A stretch of DNA of 5,735 nucleotides from Flavobacteriales bacterium UBA1112 (GCA_002313415.1 DCBH01000113.1:3856-9590); one strand, 5' to 3'. Positions 1 through 5,735 are shown, counted from the first letter of the stretch. Notes: a model not told the origin generated them from the sequence alone. A program made the numbers and translations.

Positions 1-464
1 CCGACGGTGCAGAGGTATTGAGTGCTTATGCCGAGACCAATGGGGTCATATCAGGCTCCGTAGAAGGCTTGGACGACGTATTCGCCTTCGACCCCAGCGG
101 CACGTTTGCGATAGATCCCTTGAACGTGGAAGTGGATCAAGGTTCTGGACATGCATGGACTGCGGGTTGGACGTTCTGTGCCCAGCGCGGGCTGTTTACC
201 GCAGTAACCCTCGTCGTAGACTCGGGTCCCACCGCCGCCTTGAACATCTCGCTCTACCCGAACCCAAGCTCAGGCACAGGTGTTTTAGACTTGCCAACCC
301 AAGGCCCGTGCAACGTGCAGGTCTTCTCCAACTTAGGAACTTTGGTGTTTGAGCTTACAGGACAAGTCGGCCGAGTCCACATGCCACACATGGTGGCCGG
401 AAACTACGTTGTCGTGGTGGCGAACAACGAAGGCTCTGCGACTCGTAAGTGGATGGTACATTAA
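1..464 (+). CDS. Secreted protein, C-terminal part, with T9SS type A sorting domain (5' truncated by window)
   Basis: The frame is open from the left edge (first full codon at 3) to a TAA at 462-464, giving 153 visible residues. A TTG at 18 could be read as a start, but the reading continues upstream without a stop and the product has no signal peptide, so this is the tail of a larger gene. Residues 1-80 or so are not a domain I recognise: beta-rich, with one Cys in a WTFCAQRG context. The last 73 residues are a type IX secretion sorting domain: LYPNPSSG, then VQVFSNLGTLVFE, then GNYVVVVANNEG and a final RKWMVH. By family knowledge such proteins enter the periplasm by Sec, cross the outer membrane through the T9SS, and are released or anchored after removal of this domain. 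The gene converges on the beta-propeller gene, with a shared hairpin terminator 13 bases after the stop. The function of the main body cannot be told from this fragment. Confidence 0.88.
   Translation, partial: DGAEVLSAYAETNGVISGSVEGLDDVFAFDPSGTFAIDPLNVEVDQGSGHAWTAGWTFCAQRGLFTAVTLVVDSGPTAALNISLYPNPSSGTGVLDLPTQGPCNVQVFSNLGTLVFELTGQVGRVHMPHMVAGNYVVVVANNEGSATRKWMVH
243..461 (+). other. T9SS type A C-terminal sorting domain (Por secretion tail)
   Basis: This 73-residue segment starts at NISLYPNPSSG and ends at KWMVH. It shows the usual order of the family: the YPNP opening, a central FSNLG element matching the common 'yDllGr' position, then a G-N-Y beta strand and a basic residue close to the C-terminus. 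The length matches the usual 70-80 residues. It is the clearest marker in the window for a Bacteroidota host with a type IX secretion system. Confidence 0.9.
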
Positions 465-477
465 TCGATAAGCCTTC

Positions 478-511
478 AAAAAAAGCCCGGCCTATCGCGG
501 CCGGGCTTTTT
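478..511. terminator. Bidirectional Rho-independent terminator between converging genes
   Basis: A perfect 8-bp GC stem (GCCCGGCC at 485-492 and GGCCGGGC at 499-506) encloses a 6-base loop, TATCGC. It is flanked by a run of seven A on the left (478-484) and five T on the right (507-511), so five more A-T pairs can extend the stem. Read from either strand, a GC-rich hairpin is followed by a T run. It lies 13 bases after the plus-strand stop and 21 bases after the minus-strand stop, so it can end both transcripts. Confidence 0.93.
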
Positions 512-532
512 CGTACCGTCATGTTGCGCTAA

Positions 533-1741
533 TCAGTGCGCGACTTGAATGGTCTTTTGGACTTGGCCATTGGCCGTACGTACGATCCGCAAGGCGGGCA
601 TGCCAGGAATGACATTCCCTGCTTCCCGACCGAGAACGCCCCATTCACCTTGTGCACGCCTTGTGGTGGTGAGCAAAGCCGCTTCCTCGAGGTTCGACAC
701 TTCGGAAGAGCGCCATGCCAATGAGCCAGGCGACACGCCTACCGGAACCGTGGAGAGCAACTCTCCTTCCGCGGTTCGAATTTGAATTTCCCCGAACGTC
801 ACGTAGTCCGTCACACCAGCGCAAGTCCAACCATACGTCGGATGGGTGATCAGGCTGTAGGCAGAAGGTGCATCCGCATTCAGGACCGCTCCTTCTTCCC
901 AAACCATGCTGGGACCATCGAGCAAGCGAAGTCCATTTTCACCGCTGATTTGGACGGCCAACTTGGTGTCGACAAATGCAGATGCGTTGCACCCCACAGA
1001 AACACCTTCCAAAACAACTGTCTCCGATGACGAAAGGTCAGCAAGGCTTGCCCGCGTCACCGACGTGCTTGACCAATCTCCATTGTTCACGGTGAACAGG
1101 TCGCCGTCAAGAACGTGAAGGGCCACAGGGTTTTCCGCTCCCTCTCCAAGATCCCACTCCTCGTAGGTGCCTTCCTCAAGGTTCCAGCAGCCTACACGCC
1201 CTGCTTCTTGGCCCCAAGCCCAGCCATTGTTGACCGCGATGTACACTTTGCCATCAACCACCATGACTTCTTGGCTTGGCAGCGTTGGCCCCTCCGTGGG
1301 CAACAACTCCCCCTCCAAGGCCAAGTCGGCGCCATCCAACCAAACCAAAAAACTGGTGAGATCCAAAGGCTGCCAAGCTTCGTCCAATCCGCCGCGCGTG
1401 ACGACGACAGTGCCGTCTTCAAGCAGTGCGGCCTCCTGAGCGCCGAGCAATTCCACGTCGGCCAACATTTCGCCTGTGGTCAAATCAACCTTGACCACAC
1501 GGTTCTCCAAGACCACCACGGCCATGTCGCCCTGAATCTCGAGGTCCGTAGCGTAACTCACGTTGTCAAACGACAGCAGCTCCTCGTAATTGAAGGACGT
1601 CATGTCGATGCGACCCAAGCTGGGGGGCGTTTCGTTGAGTACCCAAAGTTCATTTTGTGCCAGACATGGTTGAAGCATCAGGAACCATGCACATGTGGCG
1701 TGAAGAGCCATGAGGCTCAAGTTGCTTTTTAGATGTTTCAT
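533..1741 (-). CDS. Secreted YncE/DUF5074-like beta-propeller protein
   Basis: A complete 402-residue protein. Residues 1-28 form a Sec signal peptide: basic start MKHLK, hydrophobic core ALHATCAWFLML, and a likely signal peptidase I cut after CLA, before QNELW. The preceding LQPC is a poor lipobox, so a lipoprotein is less likely. Residues 29-344 show repeated propeller-blade strands (NELWVLNE, VVKVDLTTGE, GKVYIAVNNG, GDLFTVNNGD). The last blade has the wording typical of YncE/DUF5074 surface proteins: GVTDYVTFGEIQI followed by VGVSPGSLAW. The family includes BtuG, the surface cobalamin-binding propeller of Bacteroides, but no btuB or cobalamin riboswitch is visible, so the ligand is unknown. 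Residues 345-402 resemble a degraded sorting tail. The ATG at 1741 was chosen because the signal peptide starts there; it is preceded by an AT-rich stretch (TTTTAATATTG) and no Shine-Dalgarno. A terminator at 1798-1831 separates it from the upstream gene, so it probably has its own promoter in the short gap. Low cysteine content, unlike its giant neighbour. Confidence 0.85.
   Translation of the reverse strand: MKHLKSNLSLMALHATCAWFLMLQPCLAQNELWVLNETPPSLGRIDMTSFNYEELLSFDNVSYATDLEIQGDMAVVVLENRVVKVDLTTGEMLADVELLGAQEAALLEDGTVVVTRGGLDEAWQPLDLTSFLVWLDGADLALEGELLPTEGPTLPSQEVMVVDGKVYIAVNNGWAWGQEAGRVGCWNLEEGTYEEWDLGEGAENPVALHVLDGDLFTVNNGDWSSTSVTRASLADLSSSETVVLEGVSVGCNASAFVDTKLAVQISGENGLRLLDGPSMVWEEGAVLNADAPSAYSLITHPTYGWTCAGVTDYVTFGEIQIRTAEGELLSTVPVGVSPGSLAWRSSEVSNLEEAALLTTTRRAQGEWGVLGREAGNVIPGMPALRIVRTANGQVQKTIQVAH
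536..679 (-). other. Degenerate T9SS sorting-signal-like tail of the beta-propeller protein
   Basis: The final 48 residues contain GEWGVLGREAG, matching the 'yDllGre' element of type A sorting domains, then GMPALRIVRTANG and QKTIQVAH, matching the final G-x-Y strand and the basic residue near the end. The YPNP opening is missing, and Pro-Ala stands where the usual aromatic pair is found after the glycine. It is either a diverged working signal or a decayed one; the sequence alone does not decide. Confidence 0.55.
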
Positions 1742-1797
1742 GTGCCAATATTAAAATGAACTGTTCTTTGCCCGTAATCACGAAGTCCTTGAATTGC

Positions 1798-1831
1798 AAA
1801 AAAGAAAGGGCCGCCCGTTGGCAACCCTTTC
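1798..1831 (-). terminator. Rho-independent terminator of the giant surface protein gene
   Basis: On the minus strand GAAAGGG (1831-1825) pairs with CCCTTTC (1810-1804). The inner bases extend it with two G-U pairs and three G-C pairs, giving a 12-bp stem closed by the loop AACG. Six T follow directly after the stem apart from none intervening (1803-1798). It starts 43 bases past the giant gene's stop and ends 57 bases before the beta-propeller ATG, so it should largely uncouple transcription of the two co-directional genes. Confidence 0.92.
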
Positions 1832-1839
1832 CATTGTTC

Positions 1840-1861
1840 CAAACGTCAGACTCGACGTTTG
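1840..1861. repeat. Perfect 8-bp inverted repeat with 6-base loop
   Basis: CAAACGTC (1840-1847) and GACGTTTG (1854-1861) are exact reverse complements around AGACTC. The hairpin lies between the giant gene's stop codon and its terminator. Neither strand has a T run after it, so it is not itself a classic terminator. It could be an RNA 3'-end stabilising hairpin or a protein binding site. Confidence 0.6.
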
Positions 1862-1873
1862 ATCGAAAATACA

Positions 1874-4800
1874 TTACTCATAGACCGCTCCCCATGCAAT
1901 GAGGAAGTCAAGCAAGTCTTGTGTTTGAACTTGACCATCGCCGTTGAAGTCAGGACAAATGTTGTACGAACAACTGCTGTCGTCTAATGTAGCCAGGTCA
2001 TTGAAGTTGACGGCCTCATCATCCGTACAGCCGAGCCACACACAAGATCCAGTATCGAACACTGCAGAAGCGTCGTAGTTGGATGCTGTTGGATAGGTGC
2101 AGCCTGAAGTATTGACATCCATCTCGGCGATGCCCAAGGCCACAACAGAGCAACCGTCCTGCACCCACTCAAGTCCCCATTCAGGTCCGCTTGTGCCGTA
2201 AGCCACAAGGAATTCGAGGAGGTCCTCAAGTTGTACGATTCCATCACCGTTAAAGTCAGCACTTCCAGGTGCGTTCGTGCAATCACCACTGTCGGTGTTT
2301 GCCAAGTCATTGTAACTGCTGAAATCTGGAGAAATGCATCCCACGAAGTTGCAGGAACCATTGTCGTCGGTGGCGAGCGGCTCGTAGTTGATGGCATTGG
2401 CATAGGTACATCCGGCCACTTCGTTGGCGTCGCAGATGCCATCGCCGTCGAGGTCAAAGTCGCACACGCTCGGGCAAACGCCGTTGACATCTGGGAACAC
2501 ACATGACCCATCGTTCAATGTGGCACCTTCGTCATAATTGCATGCCCAAGAGACGATGCAACCTGCGCAGGTGACAAAGTCACAAGAACCATCATCAATC
2601 TGGACCGTGTAGTCGAAGTTACACGCCGTTTGGTCTGTACATCCGCCAGTCAAATAGCTGCAGCTGCCGTTGTCGTCTGTGGCGTTGGGATTGTAGTTCA
2701 ACGCGGACTCATCCGTGCAACCTGCAACTTCGTTGGCGTCGCAAATCAAATCTCCGTCTTGGTCCGAGAGGCAGTTGCCGTCGCAGTCCTGACCCGCAGG
2801 TGCGAATAAGCATGACCCGTCGGGGTACAACGCATTGTCATCATAGTTGCATGCCGTTGGCGTCACACAACCAAAGCAACCCACGAAGTCACAGCTTCCG
2901 TCATTTACCGTAGCGGCAGGATCATAATTGCAAGCAATCAGGAACGTACAGCCGAACACATCGTATGTACACTGACCGTTGTCGATGCTCGCCTCGGGAT
3001 CGTAGTTCGACGCTATGCTGTCCGTGCAGCCAACACAGGTGCTGTACTCGCATGAGCCATTGTCTGTATTTGCTTCAGCATCGTAGTTGCAAGCGTTGAT
3101 GTTTGTGCAACCAAATGTTTGACAAGTCGCATATTCACAGCCACTGTTCACTTGGGCATCAGGGTCAAAGTTGCAAGCCTCCTCGTTCATACAACCGACT
3201 GTGGCGCAAAGATTGCCCTCTGAATCGAAGTACGAACAAGGCTCTTCCAAACCAAAGTTGCACGCAAGTTCATCGGTGCACTCCCCGTCGCCAGGAGGCA
3301 TGCCGAACAGGCAAGAGAAGTCACAAGCACCTGGCAAGTAAAAGTCGGCTGTTGGATCATAGTTGCAAGCGAACGGCAACGTACAACCTCCAACTTCAAT
3401 GATACAAGTGCCATTGTCGTCCGTAGCAAAAGGTGAGTAGTTGGACGCTTCTGGATTCGTACATCCGGGAATTTCAAGCTCGTCACATACTCCGTCACCG
3501 TCAGCATCATTGATGCAATTGCCATCGCAATCCACGAATTGGTTCGCAGGGTAAGTACATGCCGATGGTGCACTCAATGTGGCATCTGGATCATAGGTGC
3601 ATGACGTGGGATCTGTACAACCCGCACAGCTGCTCAAATCACAAAGTGCGACATCGAGGTAGTCCGCGGTCGGGTCAAAGTTGCAGGCAAATGGCAACAG
3701 ACAGCCTGCCACCAAACAACTTCCGTCGTCATCCGTAGCAGATGGATTGTAGGCGGGGTTTGAAGGATCCGTACATCCGGCAATTTCAAACTCATCACAA
3801 ATTCCATCTCCATCCTGGTCGTTGACACAATTGCCATTGCAATCATAACCGTAGTCAGGGAAATCGCAGCTACCATCATTCAACGTGGCATCTGGATCGT
3901 AGTTGCATGCGTCCTCCGACGTACAACCCGCACATGACGTGAATTCACAGCTTCCAGCAATTTGGAACTCTGCCGTTGGGTCATAGTTGCAAGCAAACGC
4001 AATGGTACACCCACCAGTCAAACAAGAACCGTCTTCAACGTTGGCCTCGGGATTGTATCCGGGGTTGTCGGGATCTGTACATCCTGCAATTTCCAATTCA
4101 TCACAGATGCCATTTTCATTTTCATCATTGAGGCAATTTCCCTCACAATCGTATCCATAAAGTGGGTAGAAGCAAGAATCATCATCTTCATTGGCGAATT
4201 CGTCATAGTTACAAGCTAGGGGGTCTGTACAACCCAAAACCTGAATGACCAACGTCGCCACCTCAGTGTAGGAGGATGTGTTTCCGCAGGCATCAAATGC
4301 CGTGTATACCCGTTGAACTGTGAATTCATTAGGTACATCTACCAACACAGTTTCTTCTACACTCCACGAAGCCTCCGTATCACAATTGTCAAGCACAACT
4401 ACAAAGGGTGCTGTCAAGCTGTCACCTTCAGCAGCGTAAACAATCGATGTGGCATCAGGGGTAAATGTGAATGTCGGTGCAGTGGTGTCCTGAATTGTGA
4501 TTGTTTGGACCGCAAAGGCACTGTTGCCGCAATCATCGGTCGCAACATAGGTGCGTAAGATGGTCATTTCCTGAGGGCAATCCCCTGGAAGCACCTCCTC
4601 TGTCACTTCTACTGTCACAGCACCACAGGCGTCCTCAGTTGAATAGTCCTGTGCTGGGACATCTTCGTCACATTCAATGGTAACATCGTCTGGAATCTGC
4701 AATGTTGGAGGGGTCGTATCCTCTTGGATGATCGTTTGAACAGCTGTTGAAGTGTTTCCGCAGGCATCCGCTGCAATAAACGTACGCGTGATGACATAAG

Positions 4801-5735
4801 AGCCAGCGCATTCACCTTGTTCAAACGTTTCTTCAACGGTGATTGTGACCTCACTGCAGTCGTCAACAGCCGTTGCGGCAGTGCTACTCAAGCTCATATT
4901 GCATTCGATCACCTGGTCTTCAGGCACAAATGTGAACTCAGGTGCAGTGGTATCCTGTACTGTGATTGTCTGCGTCGCCGTCGTGCTGTTGTCACAGTCG
5001 TCAATCGCAGTGAATGTGCGGACCACTGTGTAGCTGCCAGCGCAATCACCTGCGATGGTCTCGCTGGTTACATCAATCGTCACCTCCCCACAGTTGTCTG
5101 TAGCTGTCGCGTCATCCAAGATGAGCTCGTCAGAACACTCTGCTGTGTAGTCAACTGGGACGCTCGTGAACTCAGGCGCAGCAGTGTCCGTCACCGTGAT
5201 TGTTTGAACACCGACGGTTTCGTTGAAACACGCATCCAAAGCAGTAAATGTTCGTGTCAAGACATAGCTGTTCTCGCATGTGTAATTGTAGCTCTCTTCA
5301 ACTGTTACAAGAGCAAGACCACACGCATCACTTGCAAGTGCATCAAGGAAGAGCAACTCATCTCCGCAATCTGCTTCATAGCTTGGTGGAATGAACAACT
5401 CAGGACCTGTGGTGTCCACAATGTTTATCGTCTGGGTAGCTGATGTGCTGTTGCCAGCGTCATCGGTCGCAGTAAACGTGCGATACAAAATGTAGCCATT
5501 CACACAATCACTAGACTCCGTTTCTTCAATTACATCAATACTTACAGTCCCACAATTGTCCGTAGCAATGGCATCGTCCAAGATGAGGTCATCAGAACAC
5601 TCTGACGTATAGTCAGCAGGGATAGTTAGTACTGGTGCCGTTGTATCCTGAACCGTAATCGTCTGCTGAGCTGACGTGCTGTTGCCAGCGTCATCCGACG
5701 CAGTGAACGTGCGTACTACGGTATAATTCCCCGTG
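1874..5735 (-). CDS. Giant multidomain surface protein: HYR-like domains, cysteine-rich repeats, dockerin-like EF-hands (5' truncated by window)
   Basis: The frame is open from the right edge to a TAA at 1874-1876, giving 1286 visible residues. A TTG at 5579-5581 is internal to a repeat (DDLILDDA) and is not the start, so N-terminus and signal peptide lie outside. Visible order: residues 1-500, one partial and six complete HYR-like Ig domains; 501-1255, 22 short cysteine repeats with five spacers carrying DxDGDG-type loops; a DFNGDG dockerin-like motif at 1160-1180, and a second at 1262-1282, four residues before the end. No sorting domain follows. Composition is extreme: no Lys or His anywhere, seven Arg, all in HYR domains, and 82 Cys after residue 500. 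Extracellular location is inferred from domain types and even cysteine numbers. A structural or adhesive cell-surface role, with calcium binding, is the best guess; no enzymatic domain is visible. No frameshift or internal stop interrupts the array. Confidence 0.92.
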   Translation of the reverse strand, partial: TGNYTVVRTFTASDDAGNSTSAQQTITVQDTTAPVLTIPADYTSECSDDLILDDAIATDNCGTVSIDVIEETESSDCVNGYILYRTFTATDDAGNSTSATQTINIVDTTGPELFIPPSYEADCGDELLFLDALASDACGLALVTVEESYNYTCENSYVLTRTFTALDACFNETVGVQTITVTDTAAPEFTSVPVDYTAECSDELILDDATATDNCGEVTIDVTSETIAGDCAGSYTVVRTFTAIDDCDNSTTATQTITVQDTTAPEFTFVPEDQVIECNMSLSSTAATAVDDCSEVTITVEETFEQGECAGSYVITRTFIAADACGNTSTAVQTIIQEDTTPPTLQIPDDVTIECDEDVPAQDYSTEDACGAVTVEVTEEVLPGDCPQEMTILRTYVATDDCGNSAFAVQTITIQDTTAPTFTFTPDATSIVYAAEGDSLTAPFVVVLDNCDTEASWSVEETVLVDVPNEFTVQRVYTAFDACGNTSSYTEVATLVIQVLGCTDPLACNYDEFANEDDDSCFYPLYGYDCEGNCLNDENENGICDELEIAGCTDPDNPGYNPEANVEDGSCLTGGCTIAFACNYDPTAEFQIAGSCEFTSCAGCTSEDACNYDPDATLNDGSCDFPDYGYDCNGNCVNDQDGDGICDEFEIAGCTDPSNPAYNPSATDDDGSCLVAGCLLPFACNFDPTADYLDVALCDLSSCAGCTDPTSCTYDPDATLSAPSACTYPANQFVDCDGNCINDADGDGVCDELEIPGCTNPEASNYSPFATDDNGTCIIEVGGCTLPFACNYDPTADFYLPGACDFSCLFGMPPGDGECTDELACNFGLEEPCSYFDSEGNLCATVGCMNEEACNFDPDAQVNSGCEYATCQTFGCTNINACNYDAEANTDNGSCEYSTCVGCTDSIASNYDPEASIDNGQCTYDVFGCTFLIACNYDPAATVNDGSCDFVGCFGCVTPTACNYDDNALYPDGSCLFAPAGQDCDGNCLSDQDGDLICDANEVAGCTDESALNYNPNATDDNGSCSYLTGGCTDQTACNFDYTVQIDDGSCDFVTCAGCIVSWACNYDEGATLNDGSCVFPDVNGVCPSVCDFDLDGDGICDANEVAGCTYANAINYEPLATDDNGSCNFVGCISPDFSSYNDLANTDSGDCTNAPGSADFNGDGIVQLEDLLEFLVAYGTSGPEWGLEWVQDGCSVVALGIAEMDVNTSGCTYPTASNYDASAVFDTGSCVWLGCTDDEAVNFNDLATLDDSSCSYNICPDFNGDGQVQTQDLLDFLIAWGAVYE
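1889..1951 (-). other. Dockerin/EF-hand-like motif 2 at the C-terminus
   Basis: DFNGDGQVQTQDLLDFLIAWG repeats motif 1 with the same D-x-N-x-D-G loop and DLL-x-FL helix. Only four residues (AVYE) follow before the stop. Motif 1 lies 102 residues earlier, with two cysteine repeats between them. In classic dockerins the two motifs are about 30 residues apart, so this is a spread-out or independent pair. Confidence 0.78.
2195..2257 (-). other. Dockerin/EF-hand-like motif 1 of the giant protein
   Basis: DFNGDGIVQLEDLLEFLVAYG has the dockerin-type calcium loop D-x-N-x-D-G-x-V-x-x-x-D followed by a short helix. It sits between cysteine repeats 20 and 21, in a 58-residue stretch that also holds one extra Cys. 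Confidence 0.78.
2342..4012 (-). repeat. Higher-order unit of about 102 residues in the cysteine array (four full copies)
   Basis: Each unit runs: three-Cys repeat, a six-residue linker with a Cys (EFTSCA type), three-Cys repeat, a 29-30 residue calcium-loop spacer, two-Cys repeat, and a 3-5 residue linker. Full copies lie at 4012-3707 (102 residues), 3706-3389 (106), 2953-2645 (103) and 2644-2342 (101). The end of a further unit lies at 4234-4013. Between the second and third copies (3388-2954) the order breaks into five consecutive short repeats without any spacer. The pattern suggests growth by duplication of the whole unit, followed by divergence, with one disturbed stretch in the middle. 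Confidence 0.8.
2414..4171 (-). repeat. Five calcium-loop-like spacers (thrombospondin type 3-like)
   Basis: Spacers at 4171-4085, 3865-3779, 3556-3467, 2809-2723 and 2500-2414 follow the form DC-x-GNC-x-ND-x-DGDGICD-x3-E. The D-x-D-G-D-G-x-x-D-x-x-E spacing matches calcium-coordinating loops of EF-hand and thrombospondin type 3 repeats. Each spacer has three Cys. The first copy is degenerate, with Asn at two of the Asp positions (NDENENGICDE), a change tolerated in EF-hand loops. The fifth lacks the GNC and instead has CPSVCDFDLDGDG. Confidence 0.72.
4235..5735 (-). repeat. Array of HYR-like Ig domains (one partial, six complete)
   Basis: Tandem domains of 76-85 residues, each opening with a D-T-x-x-P variant of DTTAP and carrying an EC before the first strand pair, a D-N-C-G or D-A-C-G element, R-T-F-T-A and D-x-C-G-N-S-T, then QTITV. 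Boundaries in gene order: 5735-5648 (partial), 5647-5417, 5416-5189, 5188-4955, 4954-4721, 4720-4490 and 4489-4235. These match the HYR/Ig-like style common in bacterial surface proteins, where arrays act as stalks or adhesive modules. Each unit has exactly one Arg, in the R-T-F or equivalent position. The second and fourth listed units are the most alike. The last unit is the most diverged and passes directly into the cysteine array. Confidence 0.85.

Larger units (their letters stand above)
1970..4234 (-). repeat. Cysteine-rich array of 22 short GCT-x3-ACNYDP repeats
   Basis: Twenty-two repeats, mostly 21-22 residues, with consensus GCT-x3-ACNYDP-x-AT-x2-DGSC. Two forms exist. The three-Cys form has AC-N-[YF]-D in the middle; the two-Cys form has a Cys-free middle such as NPAYNP, ASNYSP or ALNYNP. 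In the ordered part, the two-Cys form always follows a calcium-loop spacer. Repeat 10 (near 3234-3280) is the most eroded, only 15 residues. This repeat style is found in secreted proteins of marine Bacteroidota; I know no proven function for it. Many copies carry DDGSC or NDGSC acidic ends that could bind metal, which is inference. Confidence 0.88.

Noticed and set aside
18..464. A complete 148-residue gene starting at the TTG at 18
   Set aside because: The frame continues upstream to the window edge, there is no signal peptide, and T9SS tails sit at the end of longer exported proteins, so this is a truncated gene.
1656..1670. Lipoprotein signal in the beta-propeller protein (LQPC)
   Set aside because: Gln-Pro before the Cys does not fit a normal lipobox, while CLA followed by Q makes a good signal peptidase I site.
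1115..1732. Plus-strand 205-residue reading frame opposite the beta-propeller gene
   Set aside because: It has no signal or recognisable domain, and its composition is that of an antisense shadow of a gene with clear family features.
1742..1797. Promoter for the beta-propeller gene, using TAATATTG at 1746-1753 as a Bacteroidota -7 box
   Set aside because: It differs from TAnnTTTG at one base, lies only four bases from the ATG, and has no TTTG at the expected distance upstream. The only TTTG in the gap (1797-1800) has no matching -7 box.
1970..4234. CRISPR-like or other non-coding DNA repeat array
   Set aside because: The periodicity is explained by protein repeats; the frame is open throughout and codons vary between copies, so selection is on the protein.
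4817..5443. Plus-strand 208-residue reading frame opposite the HYR-like array
   Set aside because: It mirrors the repeats of the minus-strand gene and shows no independent protein character.
5579..5581. TTG as the start codon of the giant protein
   Set aside because: It lies inside an HYR-like domain, and the repeat pattern continues in frame upstream to 5735, including a further DTTAP border.

Overview
The window looks like Bacteroidota chromosome, most likely a marine flavobacterial lineage. The evidence is a type IX secretion (T9SS) type A sorting domain at the end of the first gene, a secreted YncE/DUF5074-type beta-propeller, and a giant repeat-built extracellular protein with HYR-like Ig domains, GCT-x3-ACNYDP cysteine repeats and dockerin-like DFNGDG motifs. 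Translation starts lack a clear Shine-Dalgarno sequence, which also fits. The order-level placement is an inference from protein style; nothing taxonomic such as rRNA is present.

Layout. (1) 1-464, plus strand: the C-terminal 153 residues of a secreted protein whose start lies left of the window, ending in a canonical T9SS sorting domain. (2) 478-511: a strong symmetrical hairpin between two converging genes, probably a bidirectional terminator. (3) 533-1741, minus strand: a complete 402-residue secreted beta-propeller with a signal peptide and a degenerate sorting-signal-like tail. (4) 1742-1873: an intergenic gap with a textbook minus-strand terminator (1798-1831) and a separate perfect inverted repeat (1840-1861). 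(5) 1874-5735, minus strand: the C-terminal 1286 residues of a giant surface protein whose start lies right of the window. The frame is open to the window edge.

The giant protein has three visible parts, in translation order: six complete and one partial HYR-like domains of about 77 residues; a 755-residue cysteine-rich array of 22 short repeats arranged in a higher-order unit of about 102 residues, with five calcium-loop-like spacers; and two dockerin/EF-hand-like motifs, one inserted between array repeats 20 and 21 and one at the very C-terminus. It has no recognisable T9SS sorting domain. Its most striking property is composition: I find no Lys or His in all 1286 residues, and no Lys, Arg or His in the last 811, against about 147 Asp+Glu in the last 786. 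Cysteines fall in even numbers per module.

All three proteins appear to be exported and to act outside the cell. The terminators on both sides of the beta-propeller gene suggest three separate transcription units, so a shared pathway is not shown by the sequence. No RNA genes, mobile elements or CRISPR arrays were seen.
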